DNA of 64,000 nucleotides, from the NCBI GenBank assembly GCA_026874595.1, contig CM049308.1:39187027-39251026 (forward strand). Direction: 5' to 3'. Below, one piece after another: positions 1 through 12,309 of the stretch. A program made the position numbers and the translations under genes. The DNA comes from Sipunculus nudus (lineage: Eukaryota > Annelida > Sipuncula > Golfingiida > Sipunculidae). Position 1 is the first letter of the stretch, and each line of letters begins with the position of its first letter. The notes under the pieces are model-generated. The model did no database searches and was not told where the DNA came from. It saw nothing but the letters and a program-made list of their open reading frames with translations.

Positions 1-27
1 TATCTCTCTGTCTCGCTCTCTCTTTCA

Positions 28-31
<4 letters not shown>

Positions 32-80
<49 letters not shown>
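32..80. repeat. (TA)n microsatellite
   Basis: Uninterrupted TA dinucleotides following a CT-rich tract. Confidence 0.95.
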
Positions 81-85
<5 letters not shown>

Positions 86-99
86 GAACACGGATGAAT

Positions 100-240
100 C
101 TGATAGGTTGTCACAGCAAACATTTGACAACCCTTTTACAACCCTAGAAGGTTGTCAAATTGAAATTTTGACAAACAGGGTTGTTTTTTTAGGTACACCC
201 ACAACCCTAAAGTTGTCGATTTGACAACCCTATGTTTTCA
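100..240. repeat. Short hairpin-forming repeat built on TTGACAACCC
   Basis: TTGACAACC and its complement GGTTGTCAA alternate at least six times within about 140 bp in both orientations, so the stretch can fold back on itself. It resembles a small MITE, but no target duplication is visible. Confidence 0.5.
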
Positions 241-533
241 GTGTATATACACCTGTATGTGTGTATGTATGTGGATGTGCTTAGGAATTATCCTATGCCA
301 TCAGAATGTCAGGATCGCTTATACCAAGGTCATGGTCACATTTTACTGGACTCTGCCTTCTCCGCAAATTTAGTTGCTTAAACAGTTAAATAGTTTTCAC
401 CTCGACTTTATGTGGTCATGATGCCTGATGGAGAGGAAAGAGTGCAAAAATGCTGAGGGTCATAAGGGCAGAAGGAAACCATCAGCACAGTCTTGTGAAG
501 CAGATCAAAAACAGTTCTGATGATCATGTTTCA

Positions 534-1700
534 GGATAATCCAGTCTACGGATATCTTTCGTTTTGAGCAAACATGCATTTTGATTATAGCTAGAACGTT
601 TTTTATTGAAACAAAAGATAAAATTCCAATTTTAAGCAAGAACGTAAATTCGTGTATACAAAGCAGAATAAAACAAGTGTCTTTAAACAATAACCTTTCA
701 AATAGTAATATTAAAGTATCGTTTCAAAATGAGTTAGAATGCCATTAATACACATATAGCGGTACATGTATTTTAGCGACTTGTTTCTATCTGCAATTCA
801 TCAGGTTTTTGTGGCTTTGACAGGCGACATATGGTGAAGTAGGCCATTAGAAATGGCTAAAATAAACCAAAATATAAAACAAAAATTGCAACATAATTTA
901 TTTTGCACAATGCATTTCCCTCATATCTCAGTTTGAAATAATGAAAGTCTACCTAAATCAACCAGAGGGAAATATAGATATATTACTCTTTTGATACCAG
1001 GAGTCGCTTTTCTTTAAAATATCAGATTTTGAAATAAATGACATTGAAATTCCACATTTCAGTCACACCAGATCACAGCACTGTGCTAAAGATGTTTTGA
1101 TAATTTTCGATAAAAATATAATTTTTTCTTCACAAAAATCTAGTGGATTTTGGTGCCTTTTCACAGCCTTCTCTCTCACAGCCCATACCTCCGAACAAAT
1201 ATGTTATACTGTGGATGTTAAACCACATTCTAGTATTTCTCGGCTGTGCTTTGAAAGAAATTTCCAGGAAATACACTATTTCTGTAGATAGGTTTGACCG
1301 TTTTGTTCTTCAAGGTTACCTCTACTCACACACGTTTATCATTGGTATGCAAGCATTAATGTCCTTTTCCCATTAAGAAACCATTGCAAACATTTTTTTC
1401 TGGTAATTACACATTTTGATGTCAATATCCACTACTACAACTGTTATTTACTTCCATTTATTTATAGAGGTATTATTGGGTAGGAAGTGTCCTTTAAATT
1501 AACTGGCTTATCCTGACCAATCATTATTGTGCACTTGGTGACCGATTTAGTTTCATCCCAAATACAACAGAATATAATTTATATTATTTAAACTATTTAA
1601 CTTCAATCAAGATTGGTTATATATAAAGGAAAAAAAATAACATTGATTGAACTATTTTAATTCATATTTATTCATATAATTGATATTTAAAGGAATATAA

Positions 1701-1730
<30 letters not shown>
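534..1730. repeat. Left arm of a 1.2-kb inverted repeat
   Basis: The segment starting GGATAATCCAGTCTA matches the reverse complement of 11050-12308 along its whole length (for example the ACCAATCATTATTGTGCACT and GTTATACTGTGGATGTTAAA regions), with scattered substitutions and small indels. Homology starts exactly at GGATAATCC and ends in a TA-rich tract. No protein is encoded. Confidence 0.85.
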
Positions 1731-1732
<2 letters not shown>

Positions 1733-1749
1733 GCTGTTTTCATCAGTAT

Positions 1750-1815
<66 letters not shown>
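1680..1815. repeat. (TA)n tracts with a hairpin spacer
   Basis: Two TA runs (about 1707-1732 and 1756-1813) are separated by a spacer, with ACAATA on one side and its complement TATTGT on the other. Confidence 0.8.
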
Positions 1816-1816
<1 letters not shown>

Positions 1817-2879
1817 TCGGATATTTGAAACTCAAATTTTCACAGGAAAAATAAGAAACCTAAGATAATGGAATCAAGCATTAAAAGGGATCACGATCAA
1901 TAATCGATTTCATAAAGGGATAGTTAATTTGTCCTTTTGTCGTAGATTAAACTATGGTGTGTATAGGTGTTACGTTTTACCATGATTGCCTTTTAAACCA
2001 AGCAGACTTTAACAAATGTGCACACATGCTGCTTTGCACGTATAATGTTCCTTTACCAGGCAATATCATAAAACGTAAGACTCAGGTTATTGTTCCAATT
2101 AATGGGCACAAAAAATATGAATTATTCTGAGACTTTGGCACTTTGGTCTATAAATCACCATGCTCTGTTCAGTAAACTTGCAGCTCTTCTCTGTCTGTAA
2201 AAAAGCATTCTCCACCCCCACCCCCCTCGCTCTCTCTCTTTAAGATAAATACTCAGGAGTACAGGAGTCCACCTTAGTTCGTGTGCGCATGGGTTTCGGA
2301 TAAGTTGAAGTTGAAAATATCTCCGGGTTGCAACTTTTGCTGTATATATATAAATGTTTGTTCATATAGTATAAAATATAGGAATTTGTCAGTTCCTTTC
2401 AACCGCCATGCATGTTTATATTATTGAATGAACACATCAATCCCCTTCAGTAGCCACTCCCTTGAGTATGTTGTTAGATGCTACTACTACAGACTATTGT
2501 TGGAGGCCTTTGAGTCGAAGACGCTGGCCTTGTTTCGTGTATTTTCTGGTCGGGACGGGTTTCGAATTGATTAACAAATATAGCATGATAACTGTTGCTG
2601 TACATAAAATGTATATTGAAAAAATATTTGTCAAATTTAAATTTATGTATATAAATGCATATAACTTGAACTCTCCTATGTTATCCTGACCTAGTTACTC
2701 ATTAACAATAAACAATCAACTGACAGCTGATAATGGATAGTAACTTGTGACCTTGCGGACGGAGTAGAGCATATAGAAAAGAAAAGAAAATCTTCATGAT
2801 TAAATGCTACTAAATTTTGCGCATCCTTTTATATATGATTGTTAATATACACTTTACTTTAGAAATCCTGAAACTGTGT

Positions 2880-3590
2880 TATTGATCCCGATCTCCTTAT
2901 CCTGTGTGTTTGTTGATATACACTAAACTTTGGAACAGATAAATCCCGATCGTGTACGTTTGTGTATATACACTTTGCTTTTGAACAGATAAATACCGAT
3001 CCTGTTTGCTTTTATATATACATTATACTTTTGAACAGATAATTCCGGATCCTGCGTGCTTGTTTATATACAATTTACTTCGGAACAGATTAATACCGAT
3101 CATGGGTGTTTGTTTAAATACATTATACTTTAGGGCAGATAAATCCCGATATCGTGTGCTTGTTCATATAAACTATACTTTGGAACAGGTAAATCCCGTT
3201 CCTTTATGTTTTTATGTATACACTATACTTCGAACAGATAAATCACGATCCTATGTGCATGTTCATATACACTATACTTTGGAACAGATTAATTAATTAA
3301 TCCCGATCATGTACGTTTGTTTATATACATTTTGCTTTTGAACAGATAAATATCGATCCTTTGTGTGATTGTGTATATACGCTTTGCTTTTGACCAAATA
3401 AATCCCGATCCCTTGTGTCTTTGTGTTTATATACTTTGCTTTTGTACAAATAAACCCCGATCCCTTGTGTGTTGGTTTATATACACTATACTGTGAAACA
3501 GAAAAACCCCAATCCTGTGTGTGTTTATGTATATACACTATACTTTTTGAACAGATAAATCCCGATATCGTGTGCTTGTTGCGGAAAAAA
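2880..3590. repeat. About 50-bp minisatellite, array 1 (about 14 copies)
   Basis: Tandem units around 'acactatactttggaacagataaatcccgatcc..tgtgtgtttgt' recur every 50-58 bp. Units 3.24-3.58 kb match 13.75-14.08 kb in the same order and orientation. Open frames in both directions here are repeat translations, not genes. Confidence 0.95.
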
Positions 3591-3599
3591 ACGATGAAA

Positions 3600-6430
3600 C
3601 AGCATAGAGGACAATGTCGTTTGAAAAAGGGAGTGTGGATTAAGGCCACATTAAGAAAATGATCTACTGGTTTAAGCTGCTTATCTATACGGAACAGTTT
3701 TTCTTTCTGTTGTTACTTATTTCTGTGGTTGTATATTATCAACTCCTACCTCCAACTACTCATAGAAATAATGAAATGTAATATTTCAAAATAATTCATA
3801 ATAAGCTTGAAGTTGTAACCAAAATTAATTACGTATTGCTTTTCAAATGTACTATATGCTTACTGCAAGATGACAACACATCATGTTCATTAAAAAGGTT
3901 ATAAAAGAATCACCCTCTCTATATTTCTAGGTTTGGGAAAGTCTGTAGAATATTTTATTTAAATAATGTTGTGTAAGATACCCCTGTACCAGGTATAAGT
4001 GGATGATAAGTTTGACGACATTCAAAAATGTTATTTTAAAATGGACATAAACAAAGCACAAGTCTCGCAATTTTGCGTAATGAAACTTGAGGCATTATGT
4101 TAAAATAGATTTAAAAAAGGTCAAACAAAAGGTTTTCTGTAATAAAGTACACGACGAAGGCAAAACAAAGAAGGATTAAGGAAGATTGTTTATCATACAG
4201 AATAAGAAATTTTCAGAGTGAAAGTAATGTCATGCAGTTCATATCATAAAGGTCGATACTGTCTTCAAATATTGGTAATGAGCATATCGCCAAACGTAAA
4301 TTTAACTGAAAACTGCATTTCCTTCTTTGCACAGTTATGAACATTCAATGACCGCAATGAGACTGGATATTAATGGGTTTAATTCAAGTTGACTTAAGCA
4401 AGGGTTTTACTTTATATTAACCAACTAAATATTATTAACTTTATTGCAGATGAGCGTACTCTTAATCCGATTAATCTATTCTCTTTGGATATAAAATCTG
4501 GATCGATCCATTATTATTTTTATGTTGATGATATATATGAGGGGACTAATATGTATTTTTTTCGCAACTGACACTATCATATTTTCTCCTGTGCCTAGCT
4601 AAAAGTGACTTGGGTCGCAAAGAAATCAGCCAAATGCTTAAAACACGTGTTGATGTTACGATTTCCTTAGTCGCTACCAGACTTGAATCTGAAATAGGAT
4701 TCGTCCCTTCCGTTCCCATTCATTTATTCATGATTTTGAAACATGTGTGTGTGTGTATATAATTTACACTACGTTTATTGACTGATATTAAAATACACAA
4801 AAAATTTTGTGTGTGTGTTTTCCTCTATTGTGTGTCTTTCTTGTTGTAAACGATATTTTAAAATATTTATTGCATCTAAATTAAAATTTCAGTTTTAGGT
4901 TAGAAACATGATAATTTTAGATAAATTGGTTTTTGACAATAATGATACTTTAATCAACGCTTGTATTATAACACTTTTAGAATATAGGAAAATTAATAAT
5001 GATTAATTAAATGTAGCTCATTTCAAGTTAGACCTGCAACAGGTAAAGGAATTTTTTTTTCATTTTTTTTTGTATCACCTTTATTTATGTTCAGTGATCA
5101 TTTTATAATTTATGTATTGGCCCCTTCTGTGGGGTGCAAATAGTTTACTTACTTTCTCCAGGGGGCCCCACTATCACTAAGGGGTAAGGACTACATGAGA
5201 ATCCTCGACCTGTAAAGTCTGCAGGGTTTCCACTGATATAAATATGCATAAGCTGGCAGCACGTGTGCTGTCAGCCTTAATAGCCCTACATCTGTTTGCC
5301 CCAGGGAGCAATTAATAAGACATTCCACTGACCTTCTCACAAGGCTGTGACACCTCACTTACATTCACACCCTGCCAGCTTGACCTGGCTACCCTGGTCT
5401 CAGTCATACACTTGTACACAGTCACATTTTCTAAGGTAGTCCATTTTCACAAAATATGAGGGTTTCTGACAAGAAACTAATACTGTTTAAAGCTAAAGTG
5501 CATGTTCTATTTATCAACAACAGAAAGCTATGAATATGCCCTTTCTAGTGCTGCTATTTGCAAGTTGCAAAATTCAGAGTCAGCAGGAGGCCCCGAAATT
5601 ACTTGTTGATGTCGTTTCTGAATGTGCCCTGTGACATGCTGATCAGCTACAAACCTAGATAAACCTTTAACAGCACACAAATGCTGTGTAACAAGGCCTA
5701 CAGGCCTAATGCAAACCAGTGCAATGAAATATATGTACACCAGGTATAATGCATCAATGCTGGATAATTACTTTTCAAGTACATGTGTGACATGTATTAA
5801 GAACAATGCAAGTACTAAACATTTTGAACAAAAACTAATTACACAAACATCACTGCAGTGAATCTAGTGAATCTAGGACACAGCTGTGGAGTGATACAAG
5901 GGCCCAGGGACCCAGTGCTCACCTGTAAACATTTGCATTGACAAAATCAGAAAAAAAAACATTCATTTTCATGTGCCGTAAAACCACATAATTAAATATT
6001 GACATATAAACAATATTTTTCAGAACAATCTAGAAAGCAATTCATTTGTATGAATTTAATAAGAATGTGACATAAAAGGCCAAGAACACCCACACAGAGG
6101 TTATGAGCACTTTGTTTAATGGGCCTGGTCCTCTATTCCTTATTTAAGGTTTCTTCTGACACTACATTTGCATTACAAAAAAATAAGCATGTGGAAATGA
6201 GAATTTGTTTCATTAAGGATCAGATGTTTTCACTGGGTACTCTTTGATTTCCATAAAGAAACTAGAATATGGGTAGTCGACAAGCGACTACGTGTATCTG
6301 CCGAAATAAGCCTGGATGTCCGGAATTGGGGCCCTTGTTTTGTTTTACTCCTCCTGGGTTAAACCCCTCCTTTCGTAAAGCAAGCCATAGTCATGTTTTT
6401 TTTTTTTCACATTGACTGACCACACACATG
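3600..6430. other. No gene recognised
   Basis: AT-rich, non-coding in all frames, with short (TG)n runs near 4.75 kb and poly-T tracts near 5.05 kb. From about 5.1 kb composition becomes more balanced up to the helicase fragment, so part of it may belong to the same decayed element. Confidence 0.5.
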
Positions 6431-6700
6431 GGTCAGAGCCTTTGTCAAATGTCAGCGCAAACATGCATAAATCCGTCTTTGAAAGCAAGGTTATTCATAT
6501 GCACAAAAGGGGTAGGGGGTACGACAATAACCATACAATGTCCTGGCTGTGTTGAATGCTCTTCCTTGTGTAAGTTTTCAAACAAATATGGCATCAACTT
6601 CTTTACAAGGGATTTTCTAGACCCAGTAGGAGCACACAGGATAGAGTCTTTGCGTTGATGCAAAGTACTGCAAAATTTCAAGCTGACGTTCCTTCATTTC
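6430..6700 (-). pseudogene. RecQ/DEAD-like helicase N-terminal fragment (decayed)
   Basis: The minus strand encodes MKERQLEILQYFASTQ in one frame, then after a shift RKDSILCAPTGSRKSLVKKL, followed by MPYLFENL and GHCMVIVV. CAPTGSRKS resembles the Walker A box (PTGSGKS) of superfamily-2 helicases with its third Gly replaced by Arg, and VIVVPP resembles motif Ia. No DEAH or later motifs follow, so this is a broken fragment, perhaps carried by a transposon. The assignment rests on about 60 residues. Confidence 0.4.
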
Positions 6701-9700
6701 TTATATCCACATATCAATAAAGCTGCAAAAATAGTGAACTGCTCAGTTGTTCATATGTGGCTGATACAGTCACCTACTGGTGCAGTGTTTACACTAGACC
6801 TCATAGACCACATGGTTGTGAAGGGGCTGGACATCTGTTCTGAATCAGGGGTGCCCAGCAGGGTGTCACCATATAGTCATTTATCACAGGACACAAGACC
6901 TGCGGTCAGTGTAGCCCCATCAGAGTTACCGACTGGATTTCCAGTCGGTGCTAGGTGGCAGCAGTACAGATTTTACAGGTCCCTATAATTGAGCACACAG
7001 ACGCCACCTGTAGTTATAATTGTGAATTACTGGAACTGGTCATGGCAGCAACAGGGCAGCTGGACATAGGGTCAACAGAGTAACCGAATAGGGGTTACTT
7101 TTACTTGGGGTATATTTATGTAAAATCAGAAACAGACAAAATTATTGGAACCTACGCAGGTCTAATTTCAAGTATTATAGTCATAGAACAAATAAATAAC
7201 AGATAAAGTAGATGAAGAACTTACCTGATTATTCTTCTCTCAACCCGGGTCAGATGATGGTAATGCTGAGGTTTCTCAGCTCCTTGAATTTATATACAGA
7301 AGATGTTCCATGAGATGGAACGTACGTAAAGATCTCGTGGAGTTTTCGCTGCATCACGATGTCAAAGATGACATTATTACCAAGTCACAATTTAGTATTA
7401 ACACAGAAAATTGTATTAAGAAGTTAGGCACGACAAGCGCGGTCCACTGGCTCTCAATGGATGGTTCAGGACTTCTTTTAGTGGTTTTTTAACATGGCAC
7501 TTGTCTAAAGGACAACAACGTTTGCTTGTATGTACAGGTCTGAATCATATCACCACTTTAAACTGGAAATAGTTGGTTTAGAAAAACAAAATTCTAGTTT
7601 TGTGTATATTTATATTCAAACACAGATGAAATGGAATCAGGTGTGGCTCATTCTGGATCAAATTGTAACATTTCATTTGGAAACAGTAAACAAACATTTT
7701 GTATTTTAAAACCTAAATGAGTATTCATTTCATTGTTTCAATAATGTGTAAAAGAAATACCAAACAAGCAAAACCTGATGTCTATCTTTCGCCTTTAAAA
7801 ATTGATAGTGTATCGATTTTGTGTTAAATGAAGTCTGATACCTATATCATATTTGGGAAGAGTATTGATGCAGTTAAACCCGAAAGACAGGTTAAAATTG
7901 TATATGTGACAGGAATAAATCTTATATGATCCAGTCCAAGTGGTGCAAAGATATGACTAGGAAACTGGATATGAAAAACATAACTGGATAACAATAATGA
8001 AATTTAAAGTATATTCTATCAAGAAGTTGGCTTTTATCATATAATTTATTTATTTTCTATCTGAAATAGAAAACTAATTTCAAATTTCTACAATAAATTA
8101 TATAAACCCTGAACCAGTGATACTATATATAAGAAGAAAAATATGAATTTATACCATTATATCATGAAGATATCAGAGCGGGTTAAGGTTTGGGAAATGT
8201 GATCTGGACATTAAAAAATATAAAATAAAGAGATATAGTCTTTCACATAATAATGCACCCCTTCTGGCTTCTGGCTACATAGCGGCCAAAGGCCTGGATA
8301 ATCTTCAGAGTACTCTATCAATTATGTATAATAACATTCATAAATGTATGACACCAAGATATTACACCAAGATATTACAGCCTTGGATAAACTAAGGGTA
8401 AACGCCCAGAACAGAAATTCTGCAAATGCACATATTCTTAATCAATTAAGCATTTCAAAAACTGAGGCTACATGTAGGATTCAGCAAAACGACAGAGAGA
8501 TCATCCGCTGGAATATCCTTGCTCAATTGTATGTGTGTGTGTGTTTGAATGAATAGATATGTATTCCTATTAACACATTCATATTAGGATATTCCCGTTT
8601 GCGCGAACTGTAGAGAAACTTAAAGCCGTACACTGTTGTTGAATTTGTCTATCAAGATTATTTTCTTTGGATTCAATAAATGTACTTTTATCACGCATAT
8701 GGAGATGTTAACAGGAACAAAGTGGCTGCCTTCTCCTAAATCCCAGATTGCAGCCAATATTGCGGCCAGTATTTTTTTCAATAAGTAGGCCATATATAAC
8801 AGGTGTTGTCTATAATAAATTGATTTTTATCTGTCAAATGCATGTATCAGGAGGCATCTTTTGTTTTTCCTTGAAGTTAAAAGGCGTGCTCAGAATCCGA
8901 AATGGCTGTCTATATGGCCGCCACAAGAGGTCTACCGTAAGTTCATGGCACTAAGGGAGGCATGCAAACATGCGCTGCTTTTCTGAAACAAGTGATGGAA
9001 GAAAGGTGAATTTTTTATCACATTAAATTGGTCACATTATTTTATATATCACAAATGACTTATGAATTATAGTTTACTCTTCTATTGTGAGTTTTGGTGT
9101 AAATCTGGATCATTAACTATCACCACTTTTCAGGCATCACAATTTATATTGTCGCTGAATACTGGAAAGACTCCTGTATAAGCTACAATATTTAACCGAT
9201 AGGATTTTGTCCGTTAATAATGGACTCGCCATTACTAAACTTAAAAAAAGTATTTAGATTCCCAAAAGTGCCTTTGACATATTATGGCTCGTTGAGTTTA
9301 AAAATAGAAAGGCTGATACTTGTGAGTGCATGTATGTATTACATAGAAGTTATATTGGAAAGGTAAATGACATTAATTTAATCATTGTTACATTTATAAC
9401 ATTCCGAAGGAAACTTTTTTTATAACGGGATTCCAGTGTCGGGAGCAAAATACAATATAATGAGCAACATGATGATTCAAATAGAATTTATATAGTTTAA
9501 TTAGTATATTGGAACCCGTTCCCGTAAACTAACAGGATAAGAAATCATTGTTGTGACGATTTAAATCATCCAATTTGGTAGGTAAACTAAGAGTAGCTGG
9601 TTAACTATGAGTGGTTGGTGAGCTGCAACTTTGTAAAACTATGTTCGGTAGAAAGACCAGTTCTAAAATATAAGATAAATAAAAAAGATTAATAAAATAA

Positions 9701-9885
9701 AGAACGCGACAGTTTTTATAAAACAATTGATAAGGGCGGCTCACCTAATATTGGGAGGCAAAGTGCAACGCCAGCATAGAAAGGAGCAGTTTTAATTATT
9801 CAACGTGTGGTCTTGTTTAGTTATATATATTTTTCAATTACTATGACAGTTAAAAGCACATTTTACATTGATCAAATTAGGGGAA
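6700..9885. other. No gene recognised
   Basis: Short open frames (up to 84 codons) show no recognisable motif. The sequence is AT-rich after about 7.5 kb, with no tandem array or clear transposon end. Confidence 0.5.
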
Positions 9886-9889
9886 AATG

Positions 9890-10136
9890 ACATTTCATAG
9901 GGACTTTGACAGTCGAGGGGTTGAACGCTCGGCTAACTCCGCTGGCGAAGTTGGTTCGAACCCCGGCGTGGCCATGAGTCAGAGTTGGTTGTAGTTTAAC
10001 GTCCAAGGCCGGTGGTTTTCTCCGTGTTCTCTGGTTTCTTCCGCCCAAACAGACTACCAATCGCCACCATCCGAGCCATCGAGAGTGCCACGATTATTTA
10101 GACTTACTATTTTTACAATCCATGTGAAATAAATTA
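9890..10136 (+). mobile_element. tRNA-derived SINE, molluscan core type
   Basis: A B-box-like GGTTCGAACCCC (about 9.95 kb) follows a tRNA-like stretch. Then comes the core 'ggtggttttctccgtgttct', continuing 'ctggtttcttccgcc', a conserved tract shared by several mollusc SINE families, and a tail ending tacaatccatgtgaaataaa. The same tail is at 14.55-14.61 kb and, inverted, at 41.42-41.46 kb. Confidence 0.75.
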
Positions 10137-10139
10137 GTT

Positions 10140-11044
10140 GATTTTATATTATTTATATGTTCACAGGTTGACACCGGTTAAGATCAGTAACTTGGTGCTC
10201 AATATTCATCCAACCAAAACATATAAGTAAATTAACAAGAGCTAGGAAAACTTTGACCACCCACGAATTAATGGTTAGTCATGCATGCATATAAGAGGTG
10301 CACATTCAGGTAGTACAATGAATATAAACTATTTTGTGAATCTTTATGAAAGAAAAAGACAATCTAAAGATCACTTGGTTGATTAGGTATACCTATATAA
10401 CAACAACAGATGTACGGCTGGGGATAAGATAAATGTACACATAAATTATGGATGTATAATTTTGCCATAAAATTTTTGTGTGATATTTTCTAAACATGTC
10501 TAGTCATACCATCTGAAAATACATATCGGTTAATCATATAAACGGGACTGTATGTTTACTCTGCTTTTGAAAACCAAAAACACGGATACACGTAGATGCC
10601 CTGGTATTTTCTAATAAATCTTGTACTGTCGGGCACGAAGTGATTACATTTTCCTTAATCATTAAATCAATAGATATTTTAAATTATTTTCAAGGAGCTC
10701 TCTTCGTGTCTTCAACGCCAAACTAAAATTGTATATATCTAAACAAAAGTAGTTTATTTCTCTGAATCCAAGCCCGTGTGACATTTTGTTCCGCCGGAAG
10801 CAGTGCCTAGAAGCGAACACAGTGCAAGAACCGGACAAGGCGTTTCAGCATTGGCGAATTACCTTTCTTAAATGCACTCCCAGACTTGAATGAACATTTT
10901 TATACATTTTTACTTACAAACTTGTACTTAAAATGGATGAAATTGCAGTCATATCGCCAACGGTTTCTGTTATGTTATTGCCGCGAAAGATTTACGAAAT
11001 CCGTGTGTCACAGTGCATAAGCCACCACTATGTTTTATTGTACT

Positions 11045-11045
<1 letters not shown>
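10140..11045. other. No gene recognised
   Basis: Mostly AT-rich. A slightly CpG-richer patch at 10.77-11.0 kb holds a short ATG frame starting MDEIAVISPTVSVM that runs into the TA tract. It has no recognisable domain or convincing splice donor. Confidence 0.4.
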
Positions 11046-11049
<4 letters not shown>

Positions 11050-11095
<46 letters not shown>

Positions 11096-12308
11096 TCCTC
11101 TAAATATCAATTATATGAATAAATATTAATAAAAATAGTTCAATCAATATTATTTTTTTTTCTTCATATATTATTTATACAACCAATCTTGATTGAAGTT
11201 AAATAGTTTAAATAATATAAATTATATTCTGTCGTATTTGGGATGAAACTAAATCGGTCACCAAGTGCACAATAATGATTGGTCAGGATAAGCCAGTTAA
11301 TTTAAAAGGACACTTCCTAACCAATAATACCTCTATAAATAATTGGAAGTAAGTAATAGTTGTAGTAGTAGACATTGACATCAAAATGTGTAATTACCAG
11401 AGAAAAAAAGTTTGCAATGGTTTCTTAATGGGAAAAGGACATTAATGCTTGCATACCGATGATTAACATGTGTGAGTAGAGGTAAACTTAAAGAACAAAA
11501 CGGTCAAACCTATCTGCAGAAATAGAGTATTTCCTGGAAATTTCTTTCAAAGCACAGCCGAGAAATATAACATCCACAGTATAACATATTTGTTCGGCTG
11601 TATGGGCTGAGAGAGAAGGCTGTGAAAAGGCACCAAAATACTCTAGTTTTTTTTGTGAAGAATTCACCGAAAAATTATTTTTTATCGAAAATTATCAAAA
11701 CATCTTTTAGGAGAGTGGTTTGATCCGGTGTGACTGAAATGTGGAATTTCAATGTCATTTATTTCAAAATCTGATATTTAAAAAAATGCGAAACTTAGTA
11801 TCAAAAGAGTAATATATTTATATTTCCCTCTGGTAGAGATTTATTATTTCCAAACGGAGATATTAAGGAACTGCATTGTGCAAAATAAATTATGTTGCGA
11901 TTTTTGTTTTATATTTTGTTTTTATTTTAGCCATTTCTAATGGCCTACTTCACCATATGTCGCCTGTCACAGCCACAAAAACATGATGAATTGTAGAAAG
12001 AAATATGAACCTGTGTTCTCGAAACTAAAGGGCTTGTTATTGAGCGAGAAAAACACGTTAGGTCGCTAAAATAGATGTACCGCTATATGTCTATTAATGG
12101 CATTCTAACTCATTTTAAAACAATACTTCAATATTACTCTTTGAAAGATTATTATTTAAAGACACTTGTTTTTTTCTGCTTTGTATACAGGAAATAACGT
12201 TCTTGCTTAATATCGGAATTTTATCTTTTGTTTCAATAAAAAACGTTTTAGCTATAATCACAATGCATGTTTGCTCAAAACGTAAGATATCCCTAGACTG
12301 GATTATCC
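11050..12308. repeat. Right arm of the 1.2-kb inverted repeat
   Basis: Reverse-complement partner of 534-1730. The outer end is GGATTATCC at 12300-12308, where the about 50-bp minisatellite begins; the inner end borders a (TA)n tract at about 11.05-11.09 kb. No matching short direct repeat was seen outside the two arms. Confidence 0.85.
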
Positions 12309-12309
12309 A

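Noticed and set aside
534-12308. Polinton/Maverick interpretation of the long inverted arms
   Set aside because: No polymerase B, integrase, packaging ATPase or capsid-like frame was seen in the 9.3-kb interior.
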